From the NCBI GenBank assembly GCA_018881555.1, contig JACAXG010000006.1, positions 930,001 to 994,000 of the forward strand: a DNA stretch of 64,000 nucleotides. The letters run 5' to 3'. Of this stretch, positions 9,111-22,153 are shown piece after piece. The position numbers were made by a program, and so were the translations under genes. The notes beneath the pieces were generated by a model. That model did not search any database. It had not been told where the DNA came from and saw only the letters and a program-made list of their open reading frames with translations. Each line of letters starts with the position of its first letter. The stretch's first letter is position 1. This stretch comes from Amblyornis subalaris (Eukaryota; Chordata; Aves; Passeriformes; Ptilonorhynchidae).

Positions 9111-12100
9111 CATCCACCCTTTATAGGTGGAAGCATATATATGATTAAATAAAAATATATACCATGATAAAATAATATTAAAATACAAGAGGAAGAATAT
9201 TTATGATTAATTAAAGAAACCAATACAGATTGTTGGAAATAAGAGATGACTGAGAGACAAACTAAAAAAAATTGACATAAATGAAAGCATTTACTCCAAG
9301 CATACTTCTGTTTACGATAAGATTGCTTGGATGTAGCAGAGGAGACTAGAAAAGATGGTAACAAAAAGGAACCAAAAACACTGCCTGCCTTAAGGCGGAA
9401 GCTTCCAGTTGCACCAGGTAGAAATTTCCTGTTAACTTTTGTAGGCCTTGGAGAATAGCCGACTGTCATCAATTCCTGGTCAATATTTGAGTAATGCTCT
9501 TTGGCAAGTCACACCATTTGCTATTTGCTCGATCAATGTATAATAGCCCAATGACTCAATATTATAAAACTCAATGACCTGTGAAACTTCAACATTTACA
9601 TTTCTGTTAAAATCTCAAATAGTTCTTTATTAGTAGGAACTCAAGCTAAAATGCCAAACAGATAAGCATGATGAGAATTATTAGCTACTTTTCTCAGTCA
9701 TACTGTGACAAATTCTAGTGCTTTTACTAAAACTGAGTACCATGAAATGAATGAAATTGCTCACAGGGAAAGACAAAACCCATCACACATTCGAGGGATT
9801 AGAAGATGCAAAGGTCAGAATCTGTCCCAGGCAACCCATCCGAATTTTCTTGGTTTATTCATCCTGCTTACTATGGCAGTTTTAGTTGTAGTTGTACCCA
9901 AATGGGCATAAAATATTTACTGAGTGGGAGTCCAGTGTTTCACAGGCACTCACTGCATGAACCACAATTGGTTATCTGACTATTAATGTCTGTGCAGCTT
10001 AGCAAGTTTTAGAGTGGTAAATATATTATGAGATGAAATCCTGACCCAGTTGAAAACAGAGTAAAACTCCCAAGGAACCATACCTCAGTCCTGGTGGGGA
10101 ACCTTCTGTTTACAGCCTCCTAAAGTACTGCAGTTACAGCCTGTTTTCCATATTCTCCCTGGCTCCCGGCAGCACGAGAAGAGGGAACCAGGGCTGTTGC
10201 TGCTGGGCTGGGTGCTCATGCAGACACCATGTCTCTGTGCAGGGGTGCCAGCCTCTGCAAACACATTTCTGCTGACTGGGCACTCCCAGTATGTTCCCGT
10301 GCAAAGTCAAACCTGGAAACTTAAACTGCTGCTGCAGGTGACTTACATTGTGTTAAGCTATGTGTCCAACTGTCCTGAAAGCATTAAAAACACTGAGGTG
10401 GGCCATGAGGTCTGAAAAGTACATCAGGATCTTGGTCCCTGGGCAGTTACAGCTGCAGTTAACACTCAGTGGCGAGTGGTGTCAGCAATTTACTCCATCT
10501 CAGTGCAAGATCAAATGGGTGAAGCTAAACTATTTACTGTCAAACACAGTTTGTAGACACCAAAGAGCAGGTACAACAGAGATGCAAGCAAATGTCTGCC
10601 TCTCATCTGTTGTAATTCACAACCTCTAAGCTCAGAGACAGGTGTTGTGATGTTGTGAATGTCCTGCATGAAACATGGGTGCTGATTTGACCTGCTGGCT
10701 CGAGGTAGAAAATTCAGATACAGTAATACATTAGTGTATCAGAGTTACATCCTGGAGTGGTAATTCTATGTTAATAAAGCAGACTTAGGTGCATTTGGAC
10801 ATTGCCACAAACTGAAATGCTTCTTTTTTTTCTTGTTTCCTTTCTACTTTCCTTCGAGTATGGTGGGTTGAAGAATCATCAACAAGCTAGCTCACAGACA
10901 TGTTTGCCAGAGTAACTGTTTTGACAAACATTCTTATTTATTTTTCCTATTAGGAAAACTTCCATGAACCTTTCAAGATTAGGTTCAGTTGTGAAGTGAA
11001 ATCTAATAAGACAAAAGAAGCTTTTAGTAATAATCTGACCTAATTAACAGTGAGATCTGGCATAAGGAAACGGTCTGCTGACCTTTGAGGCACAGCACCT
11101 GCAAGATTTAAGGAAAGAGAAAGCTAGCAGAAGATATGAGATAGGATGAGAGAGGGTGTCTTGCTGATCAAGCCTGAGTTTCCAAGGCAGGTCAATGGAG
11201 CCCATGTAGGTACCCAAGACAGCAGTGGTCACAGCACATAAGGTTCAGATCAGTGAGCCCCAACATTTGCTCGCATGCATTGCTCCCCAGACCTTTGCAG
11301 AACAGGAACAGTTGATATGGATTAGGCATTTCAAATAACACACATGAGAGAAAAATATTTTCTGGCAGCAGAAAGAAGTAAGGTCAGATTTATGGCACTC
11401 TCGGTATCTCTGAAGAGCTTTTCTGACAATTTTGTCTGATTCTGACTGTGTTGGCCATGGTATGGCACCTCTGTTCCTGCAGCTCTGTGTGTCCCTCCCT
11501 TGGCACAATGGCCTCTGTTTACCTTGCACTGTATGAGCGCTCTGTAAACATACAGTGTATATGTAAGTGCAGGTTGTTACACGCACTTACTACTTGAAGC
11601 AACTCAGAGCAACTCTTGGGTCATTATTTGCATGAAGAATGTGTGTGGGTTTATCATTATGCAAAAGGTATCAGACACACCTGCTAGAACAAATGAAACA
11701 TTTCTAGAAAAAACAAACCTGCCTTTTGCTGTAGTGAATATCTTCAGTCTGCTCTCTTGCGTATTACACCATTTCACCACACTTGCAACGTCAGTGCTGG
11801 CTTGGGAAAGTTTGTGCCACCCCATTTCGTTCACCTCCTAAAGCAAATTAAATCTGAAGCAATGTGAAACAGGCTGAAGAGGGGAGAGAACAAATATAGC
11901 AAGGGAAAGCTAAGGTTATGTCAACACAGTACAATGCTGCACAGAGCCAGCGCATTAATATTCCTAAGCAGCACTGTAGATTTGGATGTAACAACATGAG
12001 GTAACTTCTTAAACACCTCTGTACAACAGGTGTTTGCTTGTCAGACCTCGGTGGCAATGCAGCTGGGCATTGTCACAGCAGTCCTCTCTGTCTCACATGG

Positions 12101-15100
12101 AGCTTGAGCTGTGTTTATGCTGCTACGTCTTTCTTTTAGATGGTTCAGTATCTCATTGGTTGTTTTTGATGGGAAGTGATGTGTTCAGGCTGCCTGTGAA
12201 ACGAGGCTCTCTTGTCCAGGAGATGANAGCATCCCTGGCTCCCTGCCCCTCTCAGGGCAGCCCTCAGCAAGAGTTCCTGCTGAGCTCTGGAGCAGCCTTG
12301 TGATGCACTGAGTAACATGCAAGGCTTTCCTTTCCCCTTTTCATATGTATGAAAGGGGATTGTCCCATTCTAAGAGTAAAAACGTGCTTTAGAGGCTAAA
12401 GTTCAGTTTACCCTGCCTACCTTTTATTTATTCTGCTTGCACGGTATTAAATGAAGTCTCACCCACAGACTGTGGGTCTNTGAGGCTGTTGAGCCTTTTA
12501 CAAAAGTTCTGTTAATTGTGTTATGTTGAATAAAAAATTGGAACTATAGATCATGTACGTATAAAAAGAATGAACAAGGTTCCCCTCTTGAAAATAAGCA
12601 ATGAAAAAGCCAAGCCATACAGGAGGCAAACCATAAATGTTGTTAATTGTCCTAATTATTTGAAGCATGTGAGCAAGAAACTACTTAACATTGAAGTAGG
12701 AGTGACTATGAAATAAAAGGGATAGTGAAGCAGTGAATGCCAGTGTAGGGTAAGGTGCAGTAAGTAGCAATGTGTTAAATATATTAACAAAAGAGGTATA
12801 AAGAGAGTTCTGGCTTTCCTTACTGCTCAGTGTGTGTTGTTGGGTACTACCTTTGCAGTACATGGATGAAAAATGNTCTAATAATGGACATAAACGTAAT
12901 AGATAATTTACTTGTGGTGTTTCTCATTGCGAATGTAAGAATTAGCTCTGTATGACATTTGTGCATAACTGGTCTGAAATCTGTTTTCAGTGTTGTGGGA
13001 GAAATACACCTACAGAGCCCTGAACCTGCCACAGTAATCTCGCTTTTCTCACTCAGTGCAATAATTATGTGCCACATCGTCTTGGTTTACTCGCCTGCAT
13101 CACTTGCTGTCTACCTAAGCACATTTTGGCTTGTTTTAGTTTTGGTTCCCTGTGCTGCCTTCCCTACCCATCTTAAACCGGATTAGTGCTTAGACCTTAG
13201 GTGTAAGGTCTCCTTTGGTGGAGAGAGATAGACTTGAGTAGAGTTTCTTAGTTTCTCTCTGGACTTGGTGAGAAACTGTGGACATGGTTAACCTGTGCTG
13301 TCAAACAACAAGCCTTTTTGCTCGTGTCAGTGAAAGAGAGTGAAGTGCCTTTATTCTTCATGTCAGGCTGATAAAATGCAATAGAAACGGAGGGTGATGC
13401 TACCAAGGTAAAGGAAATAGTGATATGCATATATCCCCTTACACCTGCACACAAACCATGACATGCATTTAGTGAGATCATGCTTCAGCTTCCCAGGTGC
13501 ATGAATGGATGAATAGGCAGAGAAGCCAATACACAAAGTGATCCTTTCAAGTCACTCCGTTAACGTCACCAATTTTGCATTTTTTTGGCCAATAGAGTAA
13601 TCTCTGAAATGAATTTGTGGTTCTGTTTTGTTTATAAAAGCTGAAACCAGGTCTTTCACCTGCTTCAAAGCATTTCAGTAATCCTAAAGAACTAAGCATG
13701 ATTCTTTGCATGTTTTGTATCATCGAATCTGGCACCCCTCATCACTGCCAACGTGTATCCACATATGAAAGTAATTAGTTGAATATCAGTCCCCTTGTCT
13801 GAGAGGCAGTGTCATCTGCTCAGGAACTGATTGGAAATACTAATGAAAGATGGAGATAATACAAGAAATAAACAAGCACAAGAAGAAATATGCGGTGCTA
13901 CAAAAAAAAAATAAATATTAGAGATGAACATAAGGAAAGCTATTCAAGTGATGCTGACAAATCAAGTTCTTCTCATCACCTTTATATATTACAAAAAGAG
14001 GCTACATAGTAAAATTAAAAGTATACGCTTACAACCCACAGAATATGTCTTCTTTTCTTACTATGCTTTTGTGGCCTGGCAGATATCTCTTTTACTGTAG
14101 CATCTGGCTAGGAAAGCAAATTAACTGTTCTTTTCTGTTTGTTGCCCCTCAGAGCAGGAGATAAAAGGAGCAGGTGCACACAGCTTAGCTAGTTGCTGGT
14201 GGTGTTAGTGCAGTGTGTTTACGCGTGACGTTCCTGCCCGTGACATTGCACTCTCCACAAATGCCATTGATGAATGGTATTCTGGAATTTCCAGGAAAGT
14301 CTGAAAAAATCCCCTTGGTTTTGCGAGACTGTTTAATGATGACTACATCAGCCTACATTTCTCTGCAGAAAGCAAAAAAATGGGTGGAAAGGCAGAAAAA
14401 GGAAGTCTTCCATTCTTCTTCCCTTGGTACAGTTGTTTGCATTTTTCAGCAGATGATACAAATAATGAAAAAGAGCTGAGTTCTTCCTTGCTTTTACTCA
14501 ACAGCATTAAAACCCTTAGGCTTTCGAACAGGCAGGACAACAACTCCACTACAGTGTTTGTATTTCATTTCTCTAGCTTAGATTTTTCTGCACAGTTCTC
14601 AATGGTTAAATGTCTCTCATCATCCATTATCTTAAAATTAAACATATAACCACTAGAGGCTCACTGTGCACTTAGGGAGGTAGTAATGGGCCTAGGAAGT
14701 TCTGATGTAGTAATATCCTCTGTTCAGATTACAAATAGCTTTTTAGCTTTGATTATAAATGAACTAAAGGATTATGCTTGTGCATCTTTGTGGATGTATC
14801 ACTAATTTCATGATGGATTGTTACACTTTTAACTATTCTGCTTCTCCTGTGCATGTTGCACAACTTACCACCGGTTCCCCCTCAACAAGCGTGAGACATT
14901 TTCCACATGGCCATTTTGTTTTAGCATAATTAGTCTAATTTGATAAAAATATGTTAGCAGTAGTTTCTTATCTATGAATTTTAGGGACCAACCAAAGTGG
15001 TCAACTTCTCCCGTCACATTATAGAAGGATTTATTTCTTTGACTCTTGCCATCTTCTCTCCAAATGATACCTCCTACTATCTCTTGATGGAAACTTCTGC

Positions 15101-15251
15101 ATTACTGTCTTAGGAAAGGGAAAATCCCAAGACACGTGTGTGCACACACACGAGTACCAGAAGTACCTTTTCAACAATGCTCTCAGGGACCCATTCTTAA
15201 TGCAGATCACACAAGCTGAAATCATCCTCTCTTTTAGGCTTAATTACATCG
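9111..15251. other. Unique non-coding stretch, 6.1 kb
   Basis: No gene or identifiable repeat. Notable details: an acceptor-like tract ending at 10953 followed by 29 codons and a stop (10954-11043); an A-run near 13902-13910; and ATTA-containing sequence near 14928-14945. Open frames are at most 124 codons (9098-9472, minus) and have a leucine-, serine- and cysteine-rich composition typical of chance translation of AT-rich DNA. Confidence 0.5.
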
Positions 15252-15261
15252 CTTATATAAG
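15252..15261. promoter_or_regulatory. TATA-like palindrome
   Basis: CTTATATAAG is a perfect 10-base palindrome that contains a TATATAAG box on both strands, followed by GC-richer sequence. No first exon or CpG-rich promoter is visible nearby, so this is probably coincidental. Confidence 0.1.
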
Positions 15262-15421
15262 TGGAGCCAGCTGGGTTTTTTTTTTCCAGCTTCTTCAATT
15301 CCTAGAAGGTTACTCTAGCTCAGGGACTATCAGGTTACTGTTGCCAAGGAGTTTACAGCTGTACTCAGAGAGGATAATATACTATCGGTGATCTCATTTG
15401 TATCATCACATATAAACTTGG

Positions 15422-15449
15422 TTTCTTTTTTTTTTTCTTTTTTTTTTCC
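15422..15449. repeat. T-rich low-complexity run
   Basis: Two T-runs of about ten bases each are separated by single C residues. It could be the A-tail remnant of a minus-strand retroposed sequence, but no body of such an element is recognisable beside it. Confidence 0.8.
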
Positions 15450-15778
15450 TGTTTTTCCATTTCTGACATGCTGTCCTCCATCATCTGGGTGCTCTTGAAA
15501 GGAGAAAATTACTGGAAGTTACCCAGGACAAATTCTTACACTCAAGAAAATCTCTAATAGCTGAGCTGCAGCAGTAACGGGGGGGTGGGAAGAGACGGGA
15601 AGAGGTGAGGGGGCTTTTCTTCTGGCTGTGGGCCATCATCTGTGTGAAAAGCATCCTCATGGTGTAGGATGTTTAGAGGAAGGAAATGCATCTCATATTC
15701 CAGTTCTTTATTATGCCAGTCATGTTGGAGGACTTCTTTCGAGCTGTGGTAGGAAACCTCTCTTTTTCTGTTCAACAG

Positions 15779-15860
15779 AAAGTGTTTAGACAATTTGAAG
15801 AACTCTTGTCTCCCTTCCTCTATTTGAGCTCAAGTCTTCAATTAGATGTAATTGAAAAAG
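15779..15860 (+). CDS. Candidate internal coding exon (unidentified)
   Basis: A long pyrimidine tract (about 15758-15775) ending in CAACAG precedes 27 open codons plus one base, followed by an AAG/GTAGAG donor-like site. Only one of the three frames is open, reading KVFRQFEELLSPFLYLSSS and then LQLDVIEK. Entry phase is 0 and exit phase is 1, which allows in-phase joining to the candidate at 24024-24163. The protein is not recognised. The donor is mediocre and the exon short, so a chance match is quite possible. Confidence 0.2.
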
Positions 15861-16280
15861 GTAGAGTAAATGGCAGGTGCCTGCCTCTTTGGAAGGCATA
15901 ATTATGACTAGCTTGCAGACTTGGAATTTTGATGACTGAATAAATAAAGAAGGCAGATGTGTTTGTGTACACACTGACATCAGTATTGACAGGATGAGAC
16001 AGGCACATTTGTAGCTCTGTAGTCTGTAGAATGAGGAGAAAAATGAGGGGTTTGGGCTGCTTCCCCCTGCTCTTATTTAGAAAATGAGCATTTGTTCTCT
16101 CTTCATGTCTGTGGATCAGGTGAATTTCTATTGTGCCTATGAAAGATAATAACAGTTGGAATTAGGACTTAGGCATTGATTTGTGCTAGCTGGAGAGTTC
16201 CCATTCAACATATTCAATACTAGATATTATTTTATTTCTACTTCCAATTTTACTCTCTTTTATCTTCTTTATCTTCTCAG

Positions 16281-16337
16281 CATTCTGCAGATAAGAAATT
16301 ACCTTGAATCTGAAAAGAAATTGGAATGTGTTGCCAG
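16281..16337 (+). CDS. Candidate 57-bp symmetric coding exon (unidentified)
   Basis: This tract has the strongest-looking acceptor in the window: almost 45 bases of pyrimidine-rich sequence (about 16236-16278) ending in CTCAG. The following 57 bases are open in one frame, reading ILQIRNYLESEKKLECVA, a charged helix-like peptide, and end at CCAG/GTAATC. Entry and exit are both phase 2, so the exon could be skipped without shifting the frame. It does not join in phase with the nearby candidate at 15779-15860. The peptide matches no family I know, and the length is too short to exclude chance. Confidence 0.2.
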
Positions 16338-16371
16338 GTAATCCCATCTCCTAAACTCAAAGCTATTCCAT

Positions 16372-16385
16372 AAAAAAAAAAAAAA
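16372..16385. repeat. A14 homopolymer
   Basis: An uninterrupted run of 14 A residues lies 35 bases after the exon candidate ending at 16337. Confidence 0.9.
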
Positions 16386-19300
16386 CCACCTGTGCAAAGG
16401 ACTTTCATCTCCTTTAAAAGCGCTATCATAGCCATGTTGCTGTGTGGCATTTGTATCAATCATAAATTAAAAACAGAAAAAATGAAAAAGGCCGGGACAA
16501 GTATTGCTTGGAGCGGCGCAATAGAATATTTGGGTAACCAAGCTCTTCACAAGGTCTTCATGCTCCCTCCACCAGAGCTTGCAGGTGGTGATGCTGAGGC
16601 AAACAAACCAGTTGAGAACATGCTGTTATCTAATCTATAGCTTAATAAAATATTACTGCTTCTAAGACATTGACTATCTTCTCGTCATATATTGTCAACC
16701 TGCCTATCATTATTGTATCTGATATCAAAAAATGTTCTCAAAGCACTGTTTGGTCAGCAGTCCCCTGGTTTTTTCCATTGCCTTCTATGTTACAGATTTA
16801 TATACTCATCTATTATGTTGTTGTATTCTTTGCACACAATCACAGCATGGTCACTGCTGAAAATGACTCACCATTTTTGAATTTGCAGGGGCTTTAAGTG
16901 AAAACTGTTGGATATGTTCTTAACACATACCTTGAGCTCAGTTCAAGAATGATGTGTTAGTTTAAGATGATTTCCTTTACATTTGTTACATAGACTTCAC
17001 AAATGGTCCAACTTTGCTAGACCTACTCTGATGTCATATAGAGGGAGACCTACTTTGCTGTGTATCACAATTTTCTTCTCTTTCACTGACATGTAAACTT
17101 AAATAGCCAGTATGTTAATTGAAATAGCATGATGATCATAGAAGTTCTGATGGTGTATGTAGGGCTGAGGGATCTCAGCATAAGGACTGGTAACACTGTC
17201 TTTATTTTCTTGTCAGTTGAGACTTTTTCTCTGTTGTAAATACTTTTTCTCATGAACAGTATCTGAAAAAGACCGTACAAAGGGTGGTTAGGATTGCCTA
17301 AGGAAATGCCTTTACTCATCTATTTATCCTGNAAAAAACTCAGTTGCCAGGAATATGCTTTTATTGCTCCATAGGGAATAATAAAAGAAAATAACTAAAC
17401 CGAGTGTGAAATATCTAAGTGAATAAGAGAAAAGGATAGAAACACCTTCAAACAGTGTCTCTTCTTATGTTAATAGACTATTACAGGATTTTTTTTACAT
17501 TGTGAGTTTCTTTAATTCAGCTATTCCCCATTAGCTCACATTTCTTTTATGTTCCCCCTTCTATTCTGCTCATGGAAATAAACAATTTCTGTAGCTGAGT
17601 ATCCATGATGTCGTGTATTCAGGTCCTTCAAGCTGAAAATACTTTTATATTTCTCTTTCTTTCAATCAAAACACAGTCTCTTATCAGTGAGACATCTGGG
17701 TTCTAATCTCTGTACCCACTACTGTGAACTACTTTGTTGTGTCTTATAGATCTGCAAAGTCTCATCTGCCTTTACACACTAGCACAATGTGCCTTGTTTG
17801 CTCTCACAAAGTTATATTGGCATATGTCCTGTTTCTAACACAGATCTGGCCTTATTCCTCAAACAGCTTCCTCGTGCCCTCTGCCAGTTTTACACCAAGT
17901 GTGGAAAGTGCTAAAGTGTATCAATATCATGAGGTTTATTGTTGTGGAATGAAGCTCACTATTGCTGCTGTTGCTTTCGTCTTGCACCTCATGGGTATTC
18001 TTCTGTCTGTGTTCATTTTAATAAGAGCTGTGCTGGTGCTGCCTGCTCAGTGGATATCATGCAGATCATTGCTGTGAGAGCTTGNTCATGCTCTTCACGT
18101 GATAAAGTAACAACTCATTCCATGTGCTGTGGAATAAATCTAGAAGATAGGAGCGTGTGCTTACAATTTCTGGTACTAATTCTTAATTACAGCTCTCCTC
18201 CTACTGCAAGCACTACAGCTAATATACAGCATTGATTTTTTACATAGGAAATAAGGAAGGGGTGCATTTAATAAAAATCAGTTAATTTGCTGGCTAAGGT
18301 TATCTTCCTGCTTTGACTGGTGCAAAGTAACCCTGGGAAGTTCATTGGCAGAGAAGCTTTTCCTTATGATGTGACTATGGTACATAGTAGCAAAGTGGCA
18401 TTTTTATTTGTATTATTTATTCTTTCTCGTGTTTCCTTTCATAAATCAAAAGAAAGCAACTCTCCCAATTTGCAAATAAAGCTGCCTCGGTATCACAAAG
18501 GCAATAGCACAGTTCTCTTTGTCATTGGTTGTACCTCTTCACAACCCTTGTTGCTACCAGGACGTCAGCTAGGCTTGTCATATAATGATGTTCTGAATCA
18601 AGGAAAGTTGTGGTGTGAAGATAAGAAGAACTGCAAGGAAGGAGGAAAGGGACAAGCTCTTATTCAATTCTCCTACTTAATGTTAAAATTTTTTTCCTAA
18701 GATTAAAAGAAAAGAAAAGTCAATATTGGTTTTATACCCCTTTGGTCCGGGTGAGGAGAGAAAAACAAAGAAAATAGTTGCAATATAAAATTAGAAGTAT
18801 TTAATATATGAAGAATTGGGGTACAACAGTCAATGCACGTTCATCTAGTATGTGGAAGTTACATATGTGAACTGTTATGGGGTCTACCCATGTTATAAAA
18901 TTTGCAGAGCTGGGTCTGTGAGGGGGAGCTGCAGGGGAGAGTTCACATAAGTAAGAAAGGAGACAAAACCAATGCCATTATAGTGCATTGCAGCTGTTGT
19001 CCTGGATCTGAGAGTCAGAAGTGACTCACTTTCATGAACAATTCTGTATTATTAGGAAATATTTTGAAGAAAAATATTCTTATCTCAAAATGTGTTTCAA
19101 AAGCTGAAGGAAATAAAAGTCACTCTTTGGATAGCAAGGAAACTTTTCTGGANTTTGAACAACTGTGAAGACACAGGTATATGAGGCACAGCTTAAGAAA
19201 GGGAGAAAACCTTCAGTCAAAAGATTGCAGTGGGGCTAAAAAATAGATTCTTCTGGTCCTTATATGCGGCATGTCCATTTGCCCTTCAAGTCTGTTTTGG

Positions 19301-22040
19301 GCTGATGATGTGGACTGTTGTGTAAGTGTGGACTGCACATGAGTGCTGCTTGCTTCCCCAACAGATCTGGTCTGTGTGCACTGATAACATACATCTGTCC
19401 ACAGACTCTGTGCCCAGAGATCCAGTTTCTGACAGCAAAAAGCCTTTGCTAGAGTGTTCATATCAAATACACATCAAATGCACAAAAAAATGTCTTAAAA
19501 GTTAGAAGCATATATACAGAAACTAGTAGTACCTCATCCAGAAGAAGTAAGGAAGTATTAACAAATGAAAACTCATTATACAATACCTTGGAATGACAAA
19601 CATTTTGAATTGTGCAACATGCACTGCAGTGAATAAGCATATTACAAACTGAATGTGACTGATATGACATAAATGATCATCAGTTTGAATGCAATTTGGA
19701 ACCTTACCAGTTACACTTTTGATGAAACACTTGATTCTGATGATGTTCTTATGCTGTACAAATATATCCCCTATTACATGATACAAGCTATGCATTGCTG
19801 TAGCTCACGTTCCAAGAATGTGTCTTGTGTTCTAATAATTACTTTAAATCATCATAGGAATTCAACATTTCCTTTGGAAGGTGGTGTTCCAGTAGTAATT
19901 CTCTCACATGTAATTATAAAATTATGTACCTGAAATATTTTTGTCTGTATGGTGTTAGAATCCCTGCAAAAAGTTAGAACTTTCACTGGGAAAAATATAT
20001 TATTCTTCTAATTAAAAAACAAAACAATTTTTTTAAAAAAGGGGAAAAGAGTGTGAAAAATGTTTTGATTAAATTATCAGTGAGCAGGACAGAAAGTGAT
20101 CACTAACCTTCCCCAAAATACTGAACTGATGTGTCTGTCACAGATGTACACAAGCAGAGTACCTCTGGTCACGTTCAGGCACCAAGTCACTGGTTTTGTA
20201 CACAGACATTTCCTGTTTCTGGGCTATTTCTCACTTCACTGATTAACTACCCGCTGCTGTATCATGTTCTGACTTAACGTAATGAGTAGTTGTTTCTTGG
20301 AGCAAAATTTTTATATACCTAAAAGTGTCCTTGATATCTGATGTAGGGAACATCTTTTATGTCCTTTGATTCACACTGATGTTCTGCTTCTAATACTTCT
20401 GGCATAGGCATCCTACCTTTAAGGGTTAGTTGCCCATGTTTAGACAACAAACCTGTAATTAATAATCCATGAAAGAGTCCTTTTCTGTTTCATGTGATTT
20501 GTTCACTACACACGCATATGCTTCAGTTGATACTAATTCCATAGAATAGGAAAATCACTCTTTGGATGTCTAACAAAGCTATTCCATCCCATACCCAGTT
20601 TCCATATTAAAATATTTTGTAGGATTGTTGTTCCCTAAGGTACTCTGCTGTATTGGTAATCTAGTTCTGGTCAATCTCTGTCAAAATGCTTTCTCTCCCT
20701 TGCAAAGGGCAACACCTGGCACCTCATCAGCAACCAACATGCAGTACTATTTTTCTTTCAATATGGTTTCCCATCTCTTTGTTTCCTTTCAGCCTCACAG
20801 AAATTTCAACTCTGGTATTTTCATTGTGCACTCTATTTTATTTCTGGGTTTGTTTTTTATTTTGTTTTATTTTATTTCCTGGAGTATTTTAACGGATTCT
20901 TATGAGCTTTCTCTGCTCCAGCCATTGGCATAGCACAGCACTGCCCTGACAATGTGTCCACAGTCATTTCCTGTTCCAAGCACTGCTGTATCTCATATTA
21001 TATCGCTATGCATAACTCTTGCCAGGAAAAAGGGGTCTCAAATTGATTTTTCACAGAAAAACACGGATATATTTATTTGGTTTGCNACTACAAATATTCT
21101 TTCTCTAGGTTGTGACCGGGTGAATTCCAGGCCCATTGAGGCCAATGGAAATCTGTCACTTGACTTCAGTGGAGACAGGATTTCCACCCAAATTTTTGCC
21201 TGTTTGGAGAATTAGAACTGACAGTGATTGTTGACAAAAACCCTGGAACAACACAGCAATGTAAAAAAATAAGAAGAAGAATCTGTCACTTCTGCTGTTA
21301 TCAAATAATGACATTTCAGCACTGTGTGAAAGCAATTCAAGCAACTAAGCTTTATGTTTTTGCTTGGCTTTTTTTTTTTTTAAATCATTACCTGTTGTTA
21401 TTTATGTGATGATAGGATCAAGGAGACCTAGCCACAGATAAGAACCCCAGTGTTGTATAAACAGAGAAAGAAAACAGAGGCTTGCCAAATAAGTGCTTAC
21501 CAAGAGGTGAGGGAACATGGGAAAGCAGTACAACTATGCCAATGGTTATTGTATGCTGGGCTGTGGAGCAGTGCCTGGGAGCCTCTTGCCGGGTTCTTCT
21601 AGGTGTAATGGCAGAAGAGAGCTTTAGGAGGCATTTTGAAGAATGTAGAGTAGCTCTGTGCTGGCAATAACAGGTATTTCTATCAAAGGATGAAGAAAAG
21701 AGAAAGGTGTATGAAACACCTAGAAAGCTGGTAGGGGAGGCTGGAATCATGAGCTGCTGTCTTTGAGAAGAACAGAGGTGAGAGAAAAGCAAGGTTGGGG
21801 AGTGCAGGAAGAGCATCTATGAAGCAGTAAGGGCAGTAACAGCATGACTGGAGAGGCTGGATGGCCTTTCCTCAGGACAGGAAGCTGTCTCAATTCACCT
21901 CTCCTTTCTGTTATTGTCCTCAGCCTGACTTCTTAACACATCTCTCTAGTGTTTCTAGTGTTGATTGTATTCCCAATCCAAAATTCAGAGGCTCAAATAA
22001 CATAAATATCCATATCCCGATACTTTTCTCCCACCATCAG
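16386..22040. other. Unique non-coding stretch, 5.7 kb
   Basis: At about 17690-17730 the sequence GACATCTGGGTTCTAATCTC resembles the TGGGTTC-AATCCC core region of MIR-type SINEs, but the match is short. At 21115-21200 lies a probable ancient repeat, listed separately. Otherwise there are only short overlapping frames; the largest are 126 codons (18320-18700, plus) and 132 codons (21418-21816, minus), neither recognisable. Confidence 0.4.
21115..21200. repeat. Probable ancient amniote interspersed repeat remnant
   Basis: The pattern CCATTGAGGCCAATGG followed by TTGACTTCAGTGGAGACAGG is close to a motif (CCATTGA-GTCAATGG and TTGACTTCAATGGGAGCAGG) that recurs as old interspersed repeats in reptile and bird genomes. 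The family name cannot be given from sight alone. Related short matches occur at about 33352-33383 and 63880-63915. Confidence 0.45.
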
Positions 22041-22153
22041 CAAGTACTTTTGGAACTGGATGCAGCCCAGCTGGAAATAAGACGAGGACAGATTTTCTTG
22101 AAAGATTTCTCATACAGACAGCTTTTGGCTGGGTTGGAAACATTTCAAAAGAA
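22041..22153 (+). CDS. Candidate coding exon (unidentified)
   Basis: After TTTTCTCCCACCATCAG the sequence is open for 38 codons, reading QVLLELDAAQLEIRRGQIFL and ending AGLETFQKK before a TAA. A GTAATT donor-like site lies at 22154, giving an exon of 113 bases that enters in phase 0 and exits in phase 2. It could instead be a terminal exon that uses the TAA. The peptide is rich in Leu, Glu, Gln and Arg, suggestive of an alpha-helix. The same frame is open back to 21861, which weakens the case that the acceptor matters. No family is recognised. Confidence 0.18.

Noticed and set aside
10954..11043. Possible terminal exon (29 codons and a stop) after TTTTTCCTATTAG
   Set aside because: Short and without donor or partner exon; not distinguishable from chance.
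15252..15261. TATA palindrome as a promoter
   Set aside because: No first exon, CpG enrichment or initiator context nearby; listed only with very low confidence.
17690..17730. MIR-like TGGGTTCTAATC core
   Set aside because: Too short and diverged to call without an alignment score.
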